Translations under genes and position numbers: made by a program
The notes under the pieces: model-generated
Database searches by the model: none
What the model saw: the letters and a program-made list of their open reading frames with translations, nothing else
Told to the model about the DNA's origin: nothing
Assembly (NCBI GenBank): GCA_002422505.1
Contig: DIVX01000168.1
Coordinates: forward strand, 1-28,382
DNA: 28,382 bases
Direction of reading: 5' to 3'
Source: Desulfovibrio sp. UBA6121
GTDB taxonomy: Bacteria > Desulfobacterota > Desulfovibrionia > Desulfovibrionales > Desulfovibrionaceae
In this document: one piece after another, positions 14,552 through 22,161 of the stretch
How positions within the stretch are numbered: position 1 is the stretch's first letter
How the letters are laid out: the number at the start of each line of letters is the position of its first letter

Positions 14552-15867
14552 GCATTGTCGACATTGACCGCAAATACGTGTGGCACCCCTTCACCCAGGA
14601 GCGCACAGCGCCCCCGCCGCTGCCCGTGGCCCGGGCCTTGGGAGCAAGCCTGTTTCTGGAGGACGGCCGCGAACTGCTGGACATGGCCTGCTCGTGGTGG
14701 GTCAACGTGCACGGGCACAGCCACCCGGCCATCGCCGCCGCCCTGGCCCGGCAGGCGGCCACCATGGAGCACGTCATCTTTGCGGGTTTCACCCACGAGC
14801 CCGCCGCGCGCCTGGCCGAGGCCATAGTGAACGCCCTGCCCCGGCCTCTTGCCCGCGTGTTCTACTCCGACAACGGCTCCACCGCCGTCGAAGTGGCCCT
14901 TAAAATGGCCTGGCAGTACTGGCGCAACAATGGCGACCGGAGCCGCCGCCTGTTCCTGGCCTTTTCCGGCGGCTACCACGGCGATACCTTCGGCGCCATG
15001 GCCGTGGGCCGCAGCAGCGGCTTTTACGCACCTTTTGAGGACCTGCTGTGCGAGGTGCGGCACCTGCCCTTTGTTCCCACCTGGCTGGACGACGAGACCT
15101 GCGCCGAGCGCGAGGCCGTTGCCCTGGCCGAGATAGACGCCCTGCTGGACGCCCATGGGCGCGAGGCTGCGGCTTTCCTGGCGGAACCGCTGGTGCAGGG
15201 GGCCTCGGGCATGAACATGTGCCGCCCGGAGTTCCTGCGCGCCGTTGTGGAGCGCATGCAGGCCCGGAACATTCCGGTGATTCTGGACGAAGTGATGACC
15301 GGCTTCGGCCGCACGGGCACCATGTTCGCCCTGGAGCAGGCGGGCGTCACGCCGGATCTTGTCTGCCTGTCCAAAGGCATCAGCGGGGGTTTTCTGCCCC
15401 TGGCGGCCACGGTGGCCAGCACACGCATTTACGAGGCCTTCCTGGGCGAGGACTTCCAGACCGCCTTTGCGCACGGGCACTCCTTCACCGCCAATCCCCT
15501 GGGTTGCGCAGCGGGGCTGGCCTCTTTCGCCCTGTTCGAGACCGAGGGCACCCTTGGGCGCATCGCGCGCATCACCCGGTCCAACCGGGCCTGGCTGGCC
15601 GAGGTGGCGACGCTCCCCGGCATTACGCGGCCGCGCGCCCTGGGGTCCATCGCCGCCGTCACCCTGGGCCGTAGCGAAAGCGATTACGGGGCGCAGGTTG
15701 GCGCTGCGGTGAAGGCTAAATGCTTCGAGCGCGGCCTGCTCATCCGCCCCATGGGCAATGTGGTGTACCTCATGCCGCCCGCCTGCATCACCCCGGAGGA
15801 GCTGGCCCGCGCCCAGCACGGGCTGACCGAGGTGCTGCGCGAGACGGCGGAGCTTTACGCCGGTTAG
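14548..15867 (+). CDS. bioA: Adenosylmethionine-8-amino-7-oxononanoate aminotransferase
   Basis: A 439-residue class-III PLP aminotransferase that makes 7,8-diaminononanoate, using S-adenosylmethionine as amino donor. WHPFTQ (12-17) and DMACSWWVNVHGH are BioA signatures. The PLP lysine is Lys276 in CLSKGISGGFLPL, and Asp247 lies in ILDEVMTGFGRTG. A GTG at 14539 is also in frame, but the ATG at 14548 overlaps the bioD stop (ATGA), like the other junctions, and is preferred. It is the last gene of the plus-strand operon. The hairpin downstream serves the opposing moaC strand. Confidence 0.95.
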   Translation: MSIVDIDRKYVWHPFTQERTAPPPLPVARALGASLFLEDGRELLDMACSWWVNVHGHSHPAIAAALARQAATMEHVIFAGFTHEPAARLAEAIVNALPRPLARVFYSDNGSTAVEVALKMAWQYWRNNGDRSRRLFLAFSGGYHGDTFGAMAVGRSSGFYAPFEDLLCEVRHLPFVPTWLDDETCAEREAVALAEIDALLDAHGREAAAFLAEPLVQGASGMNMCRPEFLRAVVERMQARNIPVILDEVMTGFGRTGTMFALEQAGVTPDLVCLSKGISGGFLPLAATVASTRIYEAFLGEDFQTAFAHGHSFTANPLGCAAGLASFALFETEGTLGRIARITRSNRAWLAEVATLPGITRPRALGSIAAVTLGRSESDYGAQVGAAVKAKCFERGLLIRPMGNVVYLMPPACITPEELARAQHGLTEVLRETAELYAG

Positions 15868-15901
15868 CCAACGCGCGTCCACGCCGCCCTGCGGAGAACA
15901 C

Positions 15902-15939
15902 AAAAAAACGCCCGCTCCGGCAGTACCGGGGCGGGCGTT
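15902..15939 (-). terminator. Rho-independent terminator after moaC
   Basis: A 14-bp stem (arms 15907-15920 and 15926-15939, with one G-U pair) encloses a 5-base loop. On the minus strand it is followed by a run of seven T (complement of A 15902-15908, two of which lie in the stem). It ends the transcript of moaC and the genes upstream. On the plus strand there is no T-run after the stem, so it would not efficiently stop bioA transcription. Confidence 0.9.
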
Positions 15940-15974
15940 GTGGCATTCGGAATACGGAACCGTGCGCGGGCGGG

Positions 15975-16454
15975 CTAATCCGCCTGGAACAGGCCGCTTT
16001 TGCCGCCGCTTTTGTACACCAGGCGGCAGTTGCTGATGCGAATGTCCTTCTGCACGGCCTTGCACATGTCGTAGATGGTGGCGGCGGCGATCTGCGCGGC
16101 CACAAGGGCCTCCATCTCCACGCCGGTTTTGGAGCTGGTGCGCGCCTCGGCTTCGATGCGGATGGCGCAGGCGGCCTCGTCGATGTCGAAGCTGACGTCG
16201 GCGAAGTCCAGCGGCAGGGGGTGGCACAGGGGGATGAGTTCCGCCGTGCGTTTGGCGGCCAGGATGCCCGCAACGCGGGCGGTGCCCAGCACCTCGCCCT
16301 TGGGCAGGGCCTTTTGCACCAGCAGGCGCATGGTCTCGGCGTTCAGCAAAACATCCACCCGCACACGGGCGATGCGCACGCTCTCGTTCTTGCCGGAGAC
16401 ATCGACCATTCTGGCGCGGCCAGCTTCATCCAAGTGCGAGAATTCCTGACTCAT
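15975..16454 (-). CDS. moaC: Cyclic pyranopterin monophosphate synthase
   Basis: A 159-residue enzyme of molybdenum (and tungsten) cofactor synthesis that converts 3',8-cyclo-GTP made by MoaA into cyclic pyranopterin monophosphate. It has the full MoaC signature: FSHLDEAGRARMVDVSGK at the N-terminus, KRTAELIPLCHPLPL, KTGVEMEALVA and YDMCKAVQKD. The ATG directly abuts the dnaJ stop codon with no gap, so it is probably coupled to dnaJ. The transcript ends at the strong terminator at 15902-15939. moaA is not in the window. Confidence 0.95.
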   Translation of the reverse strand: MSQEFSHLDEAGRARMVDVSGKNESVRIARVRVDVLLNAETMRLLVQKALPKGEVLGTARVAGILAAKRTAELIPLCHPLPLDFADVSFDIDEAACAIRIEAEARTSSKTGVEMEALVAAQIAAATIYDMCKAVQKDIRISNCRLVYKSGGKSGLFQAD

Positions 16455-17570
16455 TTAGTCTCCCATGACCTTTTCCTTGGCCTTCTTGAAGAAGTTCTTG
16501 GCCTTTTTCAGGGGCTTTTCCTCCTCAAGGCGGGCGAATTCACGCAGGAGCTCCTCCTGCCTGGCCGAAAGCCCGGTGGGCGTTTCGACCTTGACCTCGA
16601 TGAGCAGATCGCCCTTGCGACCGCCGCTGGGGTGGGGCAGGCCCATGCCGCGCAGCTGGAAGACCTCGCCCCCTTGCGTGCCCTTGGGGATGTCCACAGT
16701 GACGGGCTCGTCCAGGGTGGGAATCTCCAGCTTGTCGCCCAGGGCCGCCTGCACGAAGCTGATGCTGCGACGCAGGATAAGGTTCTGGTCCTGGCGGTCG
16801 AAGGTCTTGTCCGGCTCTACGCTGATGACCACAAAGAGGTCGCCGTGCGGGCCGCCGTTGACCCCGGCTTCGCCCTCGCCGCGCAGACGCAGGCGCGAGC
16901 CGTCGTCCACCCCGGCGGGAATGCGCACCTTGAGCTCGCGGGTTTGGCTGGTAACGCCGGCCCCGCGGCAGGCGCTGCAGAACTTGGTGATGATCTTGCC
17001 CCGGCCATGGCAGCTGGGGCAGGTGACGGAGATGCGGAAGAAGCCCTGGGCCTGCTGCACGCTGCCGGTGCCACGGCACTGGCGGCACTCGCTCATCTCG
17101 GTGCCGGGTTCCGCCCCGGTGCCCTTGCAGGTGGCGCAGGGCACGTTCATGGGAATCTTGAGGGTGACTTCGTCGCCCTTGGCGGCCTGCCGGAAGTTGA
17201 TGTGCAGGTTGTAGCGCAGGTCCATGCCCGCCTGGGGACGCCGACCGCCGCCGCGACCGGCCCCGGCGAAGCCGAAGACCTCGCCGAAGATGTCGCTGAA
17301 GGCGCCGAAAATGTCCTCGGACGAGTTGAAGCCCTGGCCGCCGCCGTTCATACCCTCGTGTCCGAAGGCATCGTAGCGGCGGCGCTTCTCGGCATCGCGC
17401 AGCACGTCGTAGGCCTCGGCGGCCTCCTTGAACTTCGTCTCGGCTTCCGGGTCGTCCTGGTTGCGGTCCGGGTGGAACTCAAAGGCCAGCTTGCGGTAGG
17501 CGCGCTTGAGTTCGTCTTCCGAGGCGGTCTTCTGAACTCCGAGGACTTCGTAGAAATCGCGTTTGGACAT
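16455..17570 (-). CDS. dnaJ: Chaperone DnaJ
   Basis: A complete 371-residue type-I Hsp40, the DnaK co-chaperone. Domains in order: J domain (1-70, His33-Pro34-Asp35), Gly/Phe region (about 72-110), zinc-binding domain with four CxxC pairs (145/148, 162/165, 184/187, 198/201) and the C-terminal substrate domains, with GTQGGEVFQLRGMGLPH near 300. It is preceded by rpoZ with 11 bases between and followed at once by moaC. The start at 17570 has only a weak AAAGAA site upstream. dnaK is not in the window. Confidence 0.97.
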   Translation of the reverse strand: MSKRDFYEVLGVQKTASEDELKRAYRKLAFEFHPDRNQDDPEAETKFKEAAEAYDVLRDAEKRRRYDAFGHEGMNGGGQGFNSSEDIFGAFSDIFGEVFGFAGAGRGGGRRPQAGMDLRYNLHINFRQAAKGDEVTLKIPMNVPCATCKGTGAEPGTEMSECRQCRGTGSVQQAQGFFRISVTCPSCHGRGKIITKFCSACRGAGVTSQTRELKVRIPAGVDDGSRLRLRGEGEAGVNGGPHGDLFVVISVEPDKTFDRQDQNLILRRSISFVQAALGDKLEIPTLDEPVTVDIPKGTQGGEVFQLRGMGLPHPSGGRKGDLLIEVKVETPTGLSARQEELLREFARLEEEKPLKKAKNFFKKAKEKVMGD

Positions 17571-17581
17571 GGGAGCGTTCT

Positions 17582-17803
17582 TTAGGCTTCAGGAGCCTGG
17601 ATGCCGGCCACAGGAATGGCGTCGCCGGGCAGGACCTTGCCCTGGGCGATTTCGCGCAGGGCGGTGACGGCTTCCTTGTTGTTGGACTCGATGAGGGGGG
17701 CGTACCCCTCACGGTACTGCTTCACGCGCTTGATGGCCATCTGCACGATGAGAAAACGATTGGGAACCTTTTCCAGACAATCTTCGACGGTGATTCTCGC
17801 CAT
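17582..17803 (-). CDS. rpoZ: RNA polymerase omega subunit
   Basis: A 73-residue omega subunit that helps assemble RNA polymerase by binding beta prime and, in many bacteria, forms part of a ppGpp site. MARITVEDCLEKVPNRFLIV and the following AIKRVKQ are characteristic. AAGGAG lies 7 bases before the ATG. The gene sits between a DUF4340 gene (40 bases upstream) and dnaJ. A small hairpin over the DUF4340 stop codon lies in between. No clear separate promoter was found. Confidence 0.93.
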   Translation of the reverse strand: MARITVEDCLEKVPNRFLIVQMAIKRVKQYREGYAPLIESNNKEAVTALREIAQGKVLPGDAIPVAGIQAPEA

Positions 17804-17837
17804 GAAGCACTCCTTGAACTGATGTTAAGCTCTTTAT

Positions 17838-17855
17838 GTCCCGCTATTCCGGGAC
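17838..17855. other. Hairpin spanning the DUF4340 stop codon, upstream of rpoZ
   Basis: GTCCCG (17838-17843) and CGGGAC (17850-17855) form a perfect 6-bp stem with a 6-base loop. On the minus strand the loop contains the DUF4340 TAG stop. There is no T-run after it on the minus strand, so it is not a strong terminator. It might protect or process the rpoZ-dnaJ-moaC part of the transcript. Confidence 0.3.
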
Positions 17856-19301
17856 TTTGGTCTGCCGCACGGGCAGGTATCCCTGCACGTCTTCCAGTAA
17901 CTGGCTGGACACGGGGTAGAACATCTCTTCCGAGCCCACCTTGAGCCAGCACTGGTCCGCCGGGAGGCGGGGATCTGTAAAAAATGTAAACGAAGTAATG
18001 GCTTTGCCATCCTTCGCCAGCAGGTCAAACTCCAGGCGTTGCGCTGCCGGGTAGCCCAGGCGGGAAACCGGCTCCGACTCGAACCTCATTTCTTTAAGTC
18101 GCCAAAGCGTCATGTCAATACCCGGAATCTTGCGGCCCGTGTCGCGTTCCTCCCAGCCGGAAGGATTCTTGTCCACCTGCAGGGTCTGGTTGCTCAGGGT
18201 GGAGTAGATGCGCGCGCCCTCCACGCGGGAGGAATCGAAATTCACCACGCCGCGCCACTGCATGTCGTAGGCTTGGCGCACCAAGCTGCGCGCCTTCTCG
18301 CGGTCGATGAGAAAACCCGCCGGGTGCCGGGTGGACCGGCCATACACCTGCTCCGCATCAAGGGGCGCGAACAGTTCAAGGCGCAGGGGGACTGTGGACT
18401 TGGGCATAAGCATTTCGATGCTGCACGCGGCCTTGCCGCTCACCTGCCTGTCCGGCCTGGTCAAAATCACGTCCGCCGTGATGGCCGTGAGATTGTGCAC
18501 ATACAGGCGCACCTCCGAGGCCGTGACCGTGGTGTCCTGCATGGAGGCCGGGGCCGCAAAATGGAACAGGTCGTCCTTGCGCTCCAGGTCCCACTGCACG
18601 GAGTGGGCGCCCACCAGGGTAAGCCGCTGCACGTCCTCGCCGCGCACGTCCAGCAGGCGCGTGTCGAAGTAATGCTCCGCAGGCTTGTCGAAATGATGCA
18701 GCACGCTGGCATCGAGCAGAAACACTGCGGCGGGCGCAAGGGAGCTGTGGGCATATATGGCCGCTCCGGTGGGCGTCTCGTGCCCCAGGGTGATGCGGGC
18801 CTCGCGGTCGTCGGCGCTGACGGGCTTGATAAACAGCTGCACGGTGGCGTCGGCCAGGCCCTGGGAGGCGGCATCGACTCCTGCGGCCTGCTCCAGCATC
18901 TGGCTGGGGCGGTTGTGCGCCACGGCGGCCAGCAGGGCCTCAATGCGGGCGACATCGGCAGGCACGGGCAAAGCGTCGGCCTCCACTCCATCCAGGCGCA
19001 CCACCCAGCCGGAGCCTTCGCGCGTCAGGGTGTAGCGCTCCTTGGCCGTGGCCACTTCGATGCTCTGCACGGCATCGATGGTATAATCGGGCCAGATGCT
19101 TAAAGCCAGGCGCTGCTCCTGCTGGTACAGAAAAAAGCCTACTCCCATGGCCACAAAGAGCACAAGGAGCAGCAGCGTTCCAAAACGTGTGGCGGAATTG
19201 GTCAAGGCTGGCCTTCCAGATATTGCTGTGGTCGGAGCCTGCGCAGATGCACATTCTGCCGCTGGGGAAGCTGCGGCACGATTTCGTCCAGACAGTGCCA
19301 T
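17844..19301 (-). CDS. DUF4340-type membrane-anchored protein
   Basis: A protein of up to 485 residues with one hydrophobic segment (about 41-59) and a long exported-looking beta-rich domain, consistent with DUF4340 proteins of unknown function. The start is uncertain. The ATG at 19301 has no good ribosome binding site and adds 32 residues of low-complexity sequence. A TTG at 19205 has GGAAGG 6 bases upstream and gives an N-terminus that begins just before the membrane helix. I give the longer form as the outer limit; the shorter one (453 residues) may be the real one. A strong minus-strand promoter lies at 19323-19351. rpoZ follows after 40 bases. Confidence 0.72.
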   Translation of the reverse strand: MALSGRNRAAASPAAECASAQAPTTAISGRPALTNSATRFGTLLLLVLFVAMGVGFFLYQQEQRLALSIWPDYTIDAVQSIEVATAKERYTLTREGSGWVVRLDGVEADALPVPADVARIEALLAAVAHNRPSQMLEQAAGVDAASQGLADATVQLFIKPVSADDREARITLGHETPTGAAIYAHSSLAPAAVFLLDASVLHHFDKPAEHYFDTRLLDVRGEDVQRLTLVGAHSVQWDLERKDDLFHFAAPASMQDTTVTASEVRLYVHNLTAITADVILTRPDRQVSGKAACSIEMLMPKSTVPLRLELFAPLDAEQVYGRSTRHPAGFLIDREKARSLVRQAYDMQWRGVVNFDSSRVEGARIYSTLSNQTLQVDKNPSGWEERDTGRKIPGIDMTLWRLKEMRFESEPVSRLGYPAAQRLEFDLLAKDGKAITSFTFFTDPRLPADQCWLKVGSEEMFYPVSSQLLEDVQGYLPVRQTKVPE

Positions 19302-19316
19302 TCCAGAATCGGAAAG

Positions 19317-19363
19317 GGGGATTTGTTAACCGGGGCGCACTTGCATGTCAAGCACAAATCCCC
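19317..19363. repeat. 10-bp perfect inverted repeat framing divergent promoters
   Basis: GGGGATTTGT (19317-19326) and its exact complement ACAAATCCCC (19354-19363) are separated by 27 bases. The left arm overlaps the -10 box of the DUF4340 promoter, and the right arm touches the -10 box of the ttcA promoter. The arrangement suggests an operator or a paired regulatory site; a bound protein is not known. Confidence 0.6.
19323..19351 (-). promoter_or_regulatory. Promoter of the DUF4340 gene
   Basis: On the minus strand TTGACA (19346-19351, a perfect -35) is followed after 17 bases by TAACAA (19323-19328). Transcription would start near 19316. Confidence 0.5.
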
Positions 19364-19369
19364 TAATGC
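19341..19369 (+). promoter_or_regulatory. Promoter of ttcA
   Basis: TTGCAT (19341-19346), a 17-base spacer and TAATGC (19364-19369). Transcription would start near 19376, about 35 bases before the ttcA ATG. Its -35 box overlaps the -35 box of the opposite promoter by one base. The -10 match is imperfect. Confidence 0.4.
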
Positions 19370-19410
19370 AGGCGGCTGGCAGGACGACGGGGCCAGTGGA
19401 GGAGCGCACA

Positions 19411-20172
19411 ATGTCAGGATTCGGTAAACTTTCATACGCCCAGAAAAAATGTGTCAGCACAGTCGGCATGCTGATGCAGAAGACCGGCATGGTGGGGCCC
19501 GGCGCGCGCATCGGCGTGGCCGTTTCCGGCGGGGTGGACAGCTTCGCCCTGCTCAAAACCATGCAGATACGCAAGGCCATTTTGCCCTTTACAATAGAGG
19601 TTATGGCTCTGCACGTAAACCCCGGCTTCAACCCGGAAAGCCACGCGCCCCTCGTGGAGTGGGTCAAGGCCGAGGGCATGGCCGCGCATATAGAGCTGAC
19701 CGACCACGGCCCGCGCGCCCATTCCGACGAGAACCGCAAGAACTCGCCCTGCTTTTTTTGCGCCATGCTGCGCCGCAAGCGCCTGTTCGACATGTGCAAC
19801 GACTACGGCCTGACCCACCTGGCCTTTGGCCACAACGCAGACGACCTGGTGGTGACGTTCTTTATGAACGTAGTGCAAAACGGCCGCGTGGACGGCCTCT
19901 CCGCCTCGGAGGATTTCTTCAAGGGCCGCCTCAAGGTCATCCGCCCGGCGCTGTTTTTGGAGAAGAGCTTCATGCGCGCGGCGGCCAGGCAATGGGGCCT
20001 GCCCATCTGGAAGAACGACTGCCCCTCCGCCGGGAGCACGCGCCGCACAGAGATTCACGATTGGCTGCAACTGGAGATGGGCCGCGACAAGCGCATCCGC
20101 CAGAACGTCTTCAACGCCCTGACCCGCTACCAACTGGACCGGCAGGCCGCAAACTTGACCCCTGTTCCGTGA
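19411..20172 (+). CDS. ttcA: TtcA-type tRNA 2-thiocytidine synthetase
   Basis: A 253-residue PP-loop ATPase that probably thiolates C32 of tRNA with an Fe-S cluster. The PP-loop is SGGVDS (39-44). Cys114 and Cys117 (PCFFC) and Cys204 (KNDCPSAG) correspond to the three cluster cysteines of TtcA. It also has GLTHLAFGHNADDLVVTF and a trimmed C-terminus; E. coli TtcA is about 310 residues. The frame is open from 19345, but the ATG at 19411 has GGAGGAG 6 bases upstream and lies downstream of the promoter at 19341-19369. Another member of the TtcA/TilS-type family with a different tRNA target is possible. Confidence 0.82.
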   Translation: MSGFGKLSYAQKKCVSTVGMLMQKTGMVGPGARIGVAVSGGVDSFALLKTMQIRKAILPFTIEVMALHVNPGFNPESHAPLVEWVKAEGMAAHIELTDHGPRAHSDENRKNSPCFFCAMLRRKRLFDMCNDYGLTHLAFGHNADDLVVTFFMNVVQNGRVDGLSASEDFFKGRLKVIRPALFLEKSFMRAAARQWGLPIWKNDCPSAGSTRRTEIHDWLQLEMGRDKRIRQNVFNALTRYQLDRQAANLTPVP

Positions 20173-20199
20173 TGGGCTAGGGGAAAGGACTCTGGAGGC

Positions 20200-21141
20200 A
20201 TGCCTTGGCCATCCACCGGGCGTGTCCTGAAATCATCTATGTTGTTCAGCAAGTTCCATATAGTTCTCTTCCGCGAAAAACGCGGGAGCACCCGCAAGCT
20301 TCAGCTGCGCGGGTGGATGCTGCTTTGCCTCGGCCTGCTGCTGGTGGGGCTGCTGGCCGGCAACATCGTGCTCCTCACCGGGGTTGGCGCTAGCGGCAGC
20401 CTGGAACGCAGCTTGAATCTCACCGAAAAATCCGCCAACGAGCAAAAGTCCCAACTACTCAATTTAAGCCAGAAGCTAGTTACGTTGCAAAAAGACGTGA
20501 CCAGAATACGCGACTTTGACTCCAAGCTTCGGGTGATGATCAACCTGGAGCAGGAGAATACCATGAGCGTGTCCTCCCGCGGGGGGCCCGGGCAAGACAT
20601 GGCCAAAGGCTACCTGCCCATTTACCGCCAGGAGCTTCTTGCCCGCAAGATGAACGAGTTCCTGCGCCAGCTCTCGGTGGAGGCCCGCCTGGAGGAAGTG
20701 CGCCAGCAGGAGATCATCCAGCGCCTGCGCGCCAACAAGGACGTCCTGGAATCCACGCCTTCCGTGTGGCCCGCCGGGGGCTGGGTCACCTCCGGCTTCG
20801 GCTGGCGCAGTTCGCCCTTCACCACCAAGCGGGAATTCCACAAGGGCCTCGACATTGCCGCCCCTGCAGGCACGCCCATTTATGCGCCCTCGCGCGGGGT
20901 GGTCACGTTCATCGAGCGCGACCCGGCCTATGGGCTGGTGGTGAACCTGACCCACGGCACCGGCCTGCTGACGCGCTACGCCCACCTCCAGCGCGTCAAC
21001 GTGAAGCAGGGCCAGGTGGTGCAGCGCGGCGAGGTCATCGCCTTCATGGGCGATTCGGGCCGCAGCACAGGCCCGCACCTGCATTACGAGGTCCGCATCG
21101 GCGGCGTGCCGGTGAACCCCATGCGCTACATTCTGAATTAG
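20200..21141 (+). CDS. Membrane-anchored M23 (LytM-type) peptidase
   Basis: Up to 313 residues: a basic cytoplasmic N-terminus, a membrane helix (about 40-60), a coiled-coil stretch (about 70-115) and a C-terminal LytM domain (about 197-308) facing the periplasm. The zinc ligands are His214 and Asp218 (FHKGLDIAAP) and His295 (GPHLHYE); His262 (RYAHL) and His293 complete the active site, so it should be an active peptidoglycan endopeptidase. The ATG at 20200 has AAAGGA about 10 bases upstream. An inner ATG at 20239 starts MLFSKFHIVLF, looks like a natural N-terminus, but has no ribosome binding site. It lies 27 bases after ttcA and 207 bases before fliR. Confidence 0.88.
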   Translation: MPWPSTGRVLKSSMLFSKFHIVLFREKRGSTRKLQLRGWMLLCLGLLLVGLLAGNIVLLTGVGASGSLERSLNLTEKSANEQKSQLLNLSQKLVTLQKDVTRIRDFDSKLRVMINLEQENTMSVSSRGGPGQDMAKGYLPIYRQELLARKMNEFLRQLSVEARLEEVRQQEIIQRLRANKDVLESTPSVWPAGGWVTSGFGWRSSPFTTKREFHKGLDIAAPAGTPIYAPSRGVVTFIERDPAYGLVVNLTHGTGLLTRYAHLQRVNVKQGQVVQRGEVIAFMGDSGRSTGPHLHYEVRIGGVPVNPMRYILN

Positions 21142-21348
21142 CCCTTTTCCGCAGCGCTCCCAGCCAAACCAACGCGGCGCGCCGTGCGCCCTCCCCTGCC
21201 GCTTCGGGCTGGGCGAACGCCTTGCCGCTTTACGCCTTGTCAAAGCTAGGCTAGGCTCACGCCGCTGTGTGCCCCGTGGTCCGCGCGCCGTGCGCCGATC
21301 CTTCCACGCGGCCAGACTTGCGCACGCGCCGGGCGTGCGGCGGCAGGC

Positions 21349-22134
21349 ATGGATATCTTCAGTTTCGATCCGAACATGGTGCTGAGCTTCTACCTGACGC
21401 TGTTTCGCATCAGCATCGTGCTCTTCATCATGCCCTTTTTCGGCGACACCCTGCCAAACACCATGAAGGCCGCCCTGCTGCTGGTGCTAACGCTCGCCGT
21501 GTGGCCCAAGCTTTCCTTTCCCGGCACAGCCTTTCCCGCCCATCCCTTCAACATAGGCATCATGTTCGCCGGGGAAATCGTCCTGGGCATGACGCTCGGC
21601 TGCATCGTGCGCATGCTCATCGCCGCCGTGCAGATAGGCGGAGCGATCATCAATTTCCAGATGGGCTTCTCCATGGTCAACTCCATAGACCCCCTGACAG
21701 GCCAGCAGGAGCCCATGACCACGCACTTTTTGTACATGTGCACCATGCTGACCTTTTTGACGTTGAACGGGCATCTGCACCTCATCCGCGCCCTGGGCAA
21801 CAGCTTCGACATTGTGCCGCCGGGCGGGCTGTTCCTTACCCCGGCGCTCATGACCGAAGTAATGCTTTTCTCCAAGCAGATGTTCATCCTCGGCGTACGC
21901 ATCGCCGCGCCGGTCATCATGGCCCTGTTCCTGGTGGACCTGGCCCTGGCGCTTATTTCACGCACGGCCCCGCAAATGAACATCCTGGTCATGGGCTTCC
22001 CCCTCAAGATCTCGGTCGGCTTCCTGTTCCTGTCCTATGTCATGGAGATGATGAGCGCCTACGTCACCAGCTTCATCGAAACCATGGACCAGGTGCTGAT
22101 GCACTTGATGAAGCTTGGCGTGCCGCACACCTAG
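21349..22134 (+). CDS. fliR: Flagellar export apparatus protein FliR
   Basis: A 261-residue inner-membrane protein of the flagellar type III export gate, where it assembles with FliP, FliQ and FlhB. The N-terminus (LTLFRISIVLFIMPFFGDTL), the central QIGGAIINFQMGFSMVNSID and the C-terminal membrane segments are typical. The ribosome binding site is weak. fliP and fliQ, which usually precede fliR, are not in the window, so the export-gate genes are split. In the 207 bases upstream I see only a weak promoter-like pair (TTTACG at 21229, TAGGCT at 21252) and no clear sigma-54 site. First gene of the flagellar operon. Confidence 0.94.
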   Translation: MDIFSFDPNMVLSFYLTLFRISIVLFIMPFFGDTLPNTMKAALLLVLTLAVWPKLSFPGTAFPAHPFNIGIMFAGEIVLGMTLGCIVRMLIAAVQIGGAIINFQMGFSMVNSIDPLTGQQEPMTTHFLYMCTMLTFLTLNGHLHLIRALGNSFDIVPPGGLFLTPALMTEVMLFSKQMFILGVRIAAPVIMALFLVDLALALISRTAPQMNILVMGFPLKISVGFLFLSYVMEMMSAYVTSFIETMDQVLMHLMKLGVPHT

Positions 22135-22161
22135 CGCGCACCTGAAGGATACGGGCGGAAG

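Noticed and set aside
14134..16227. 697-residue open frame on the minus strand
   Set aside because: It is antisense to bioD and bioA and crosses the terminator; it has no recognisable domain.
15720..17585. 621-residue open frame on the plus strand
   Set aside because: It is antisense to moaC and dnaJ, both complete and unmistakable; the translation is Gly/Ala/His/Gln-rich low-complexity sequence typical of GC-rich shadow frames.
21142..21348. Sigma-54 promoter before fliR
   Set aside because: I searched for the GG-N10-GC pattern and found no convincing TGGCAC/TTGC pair; only a weak sigma-70-like pair is visible.
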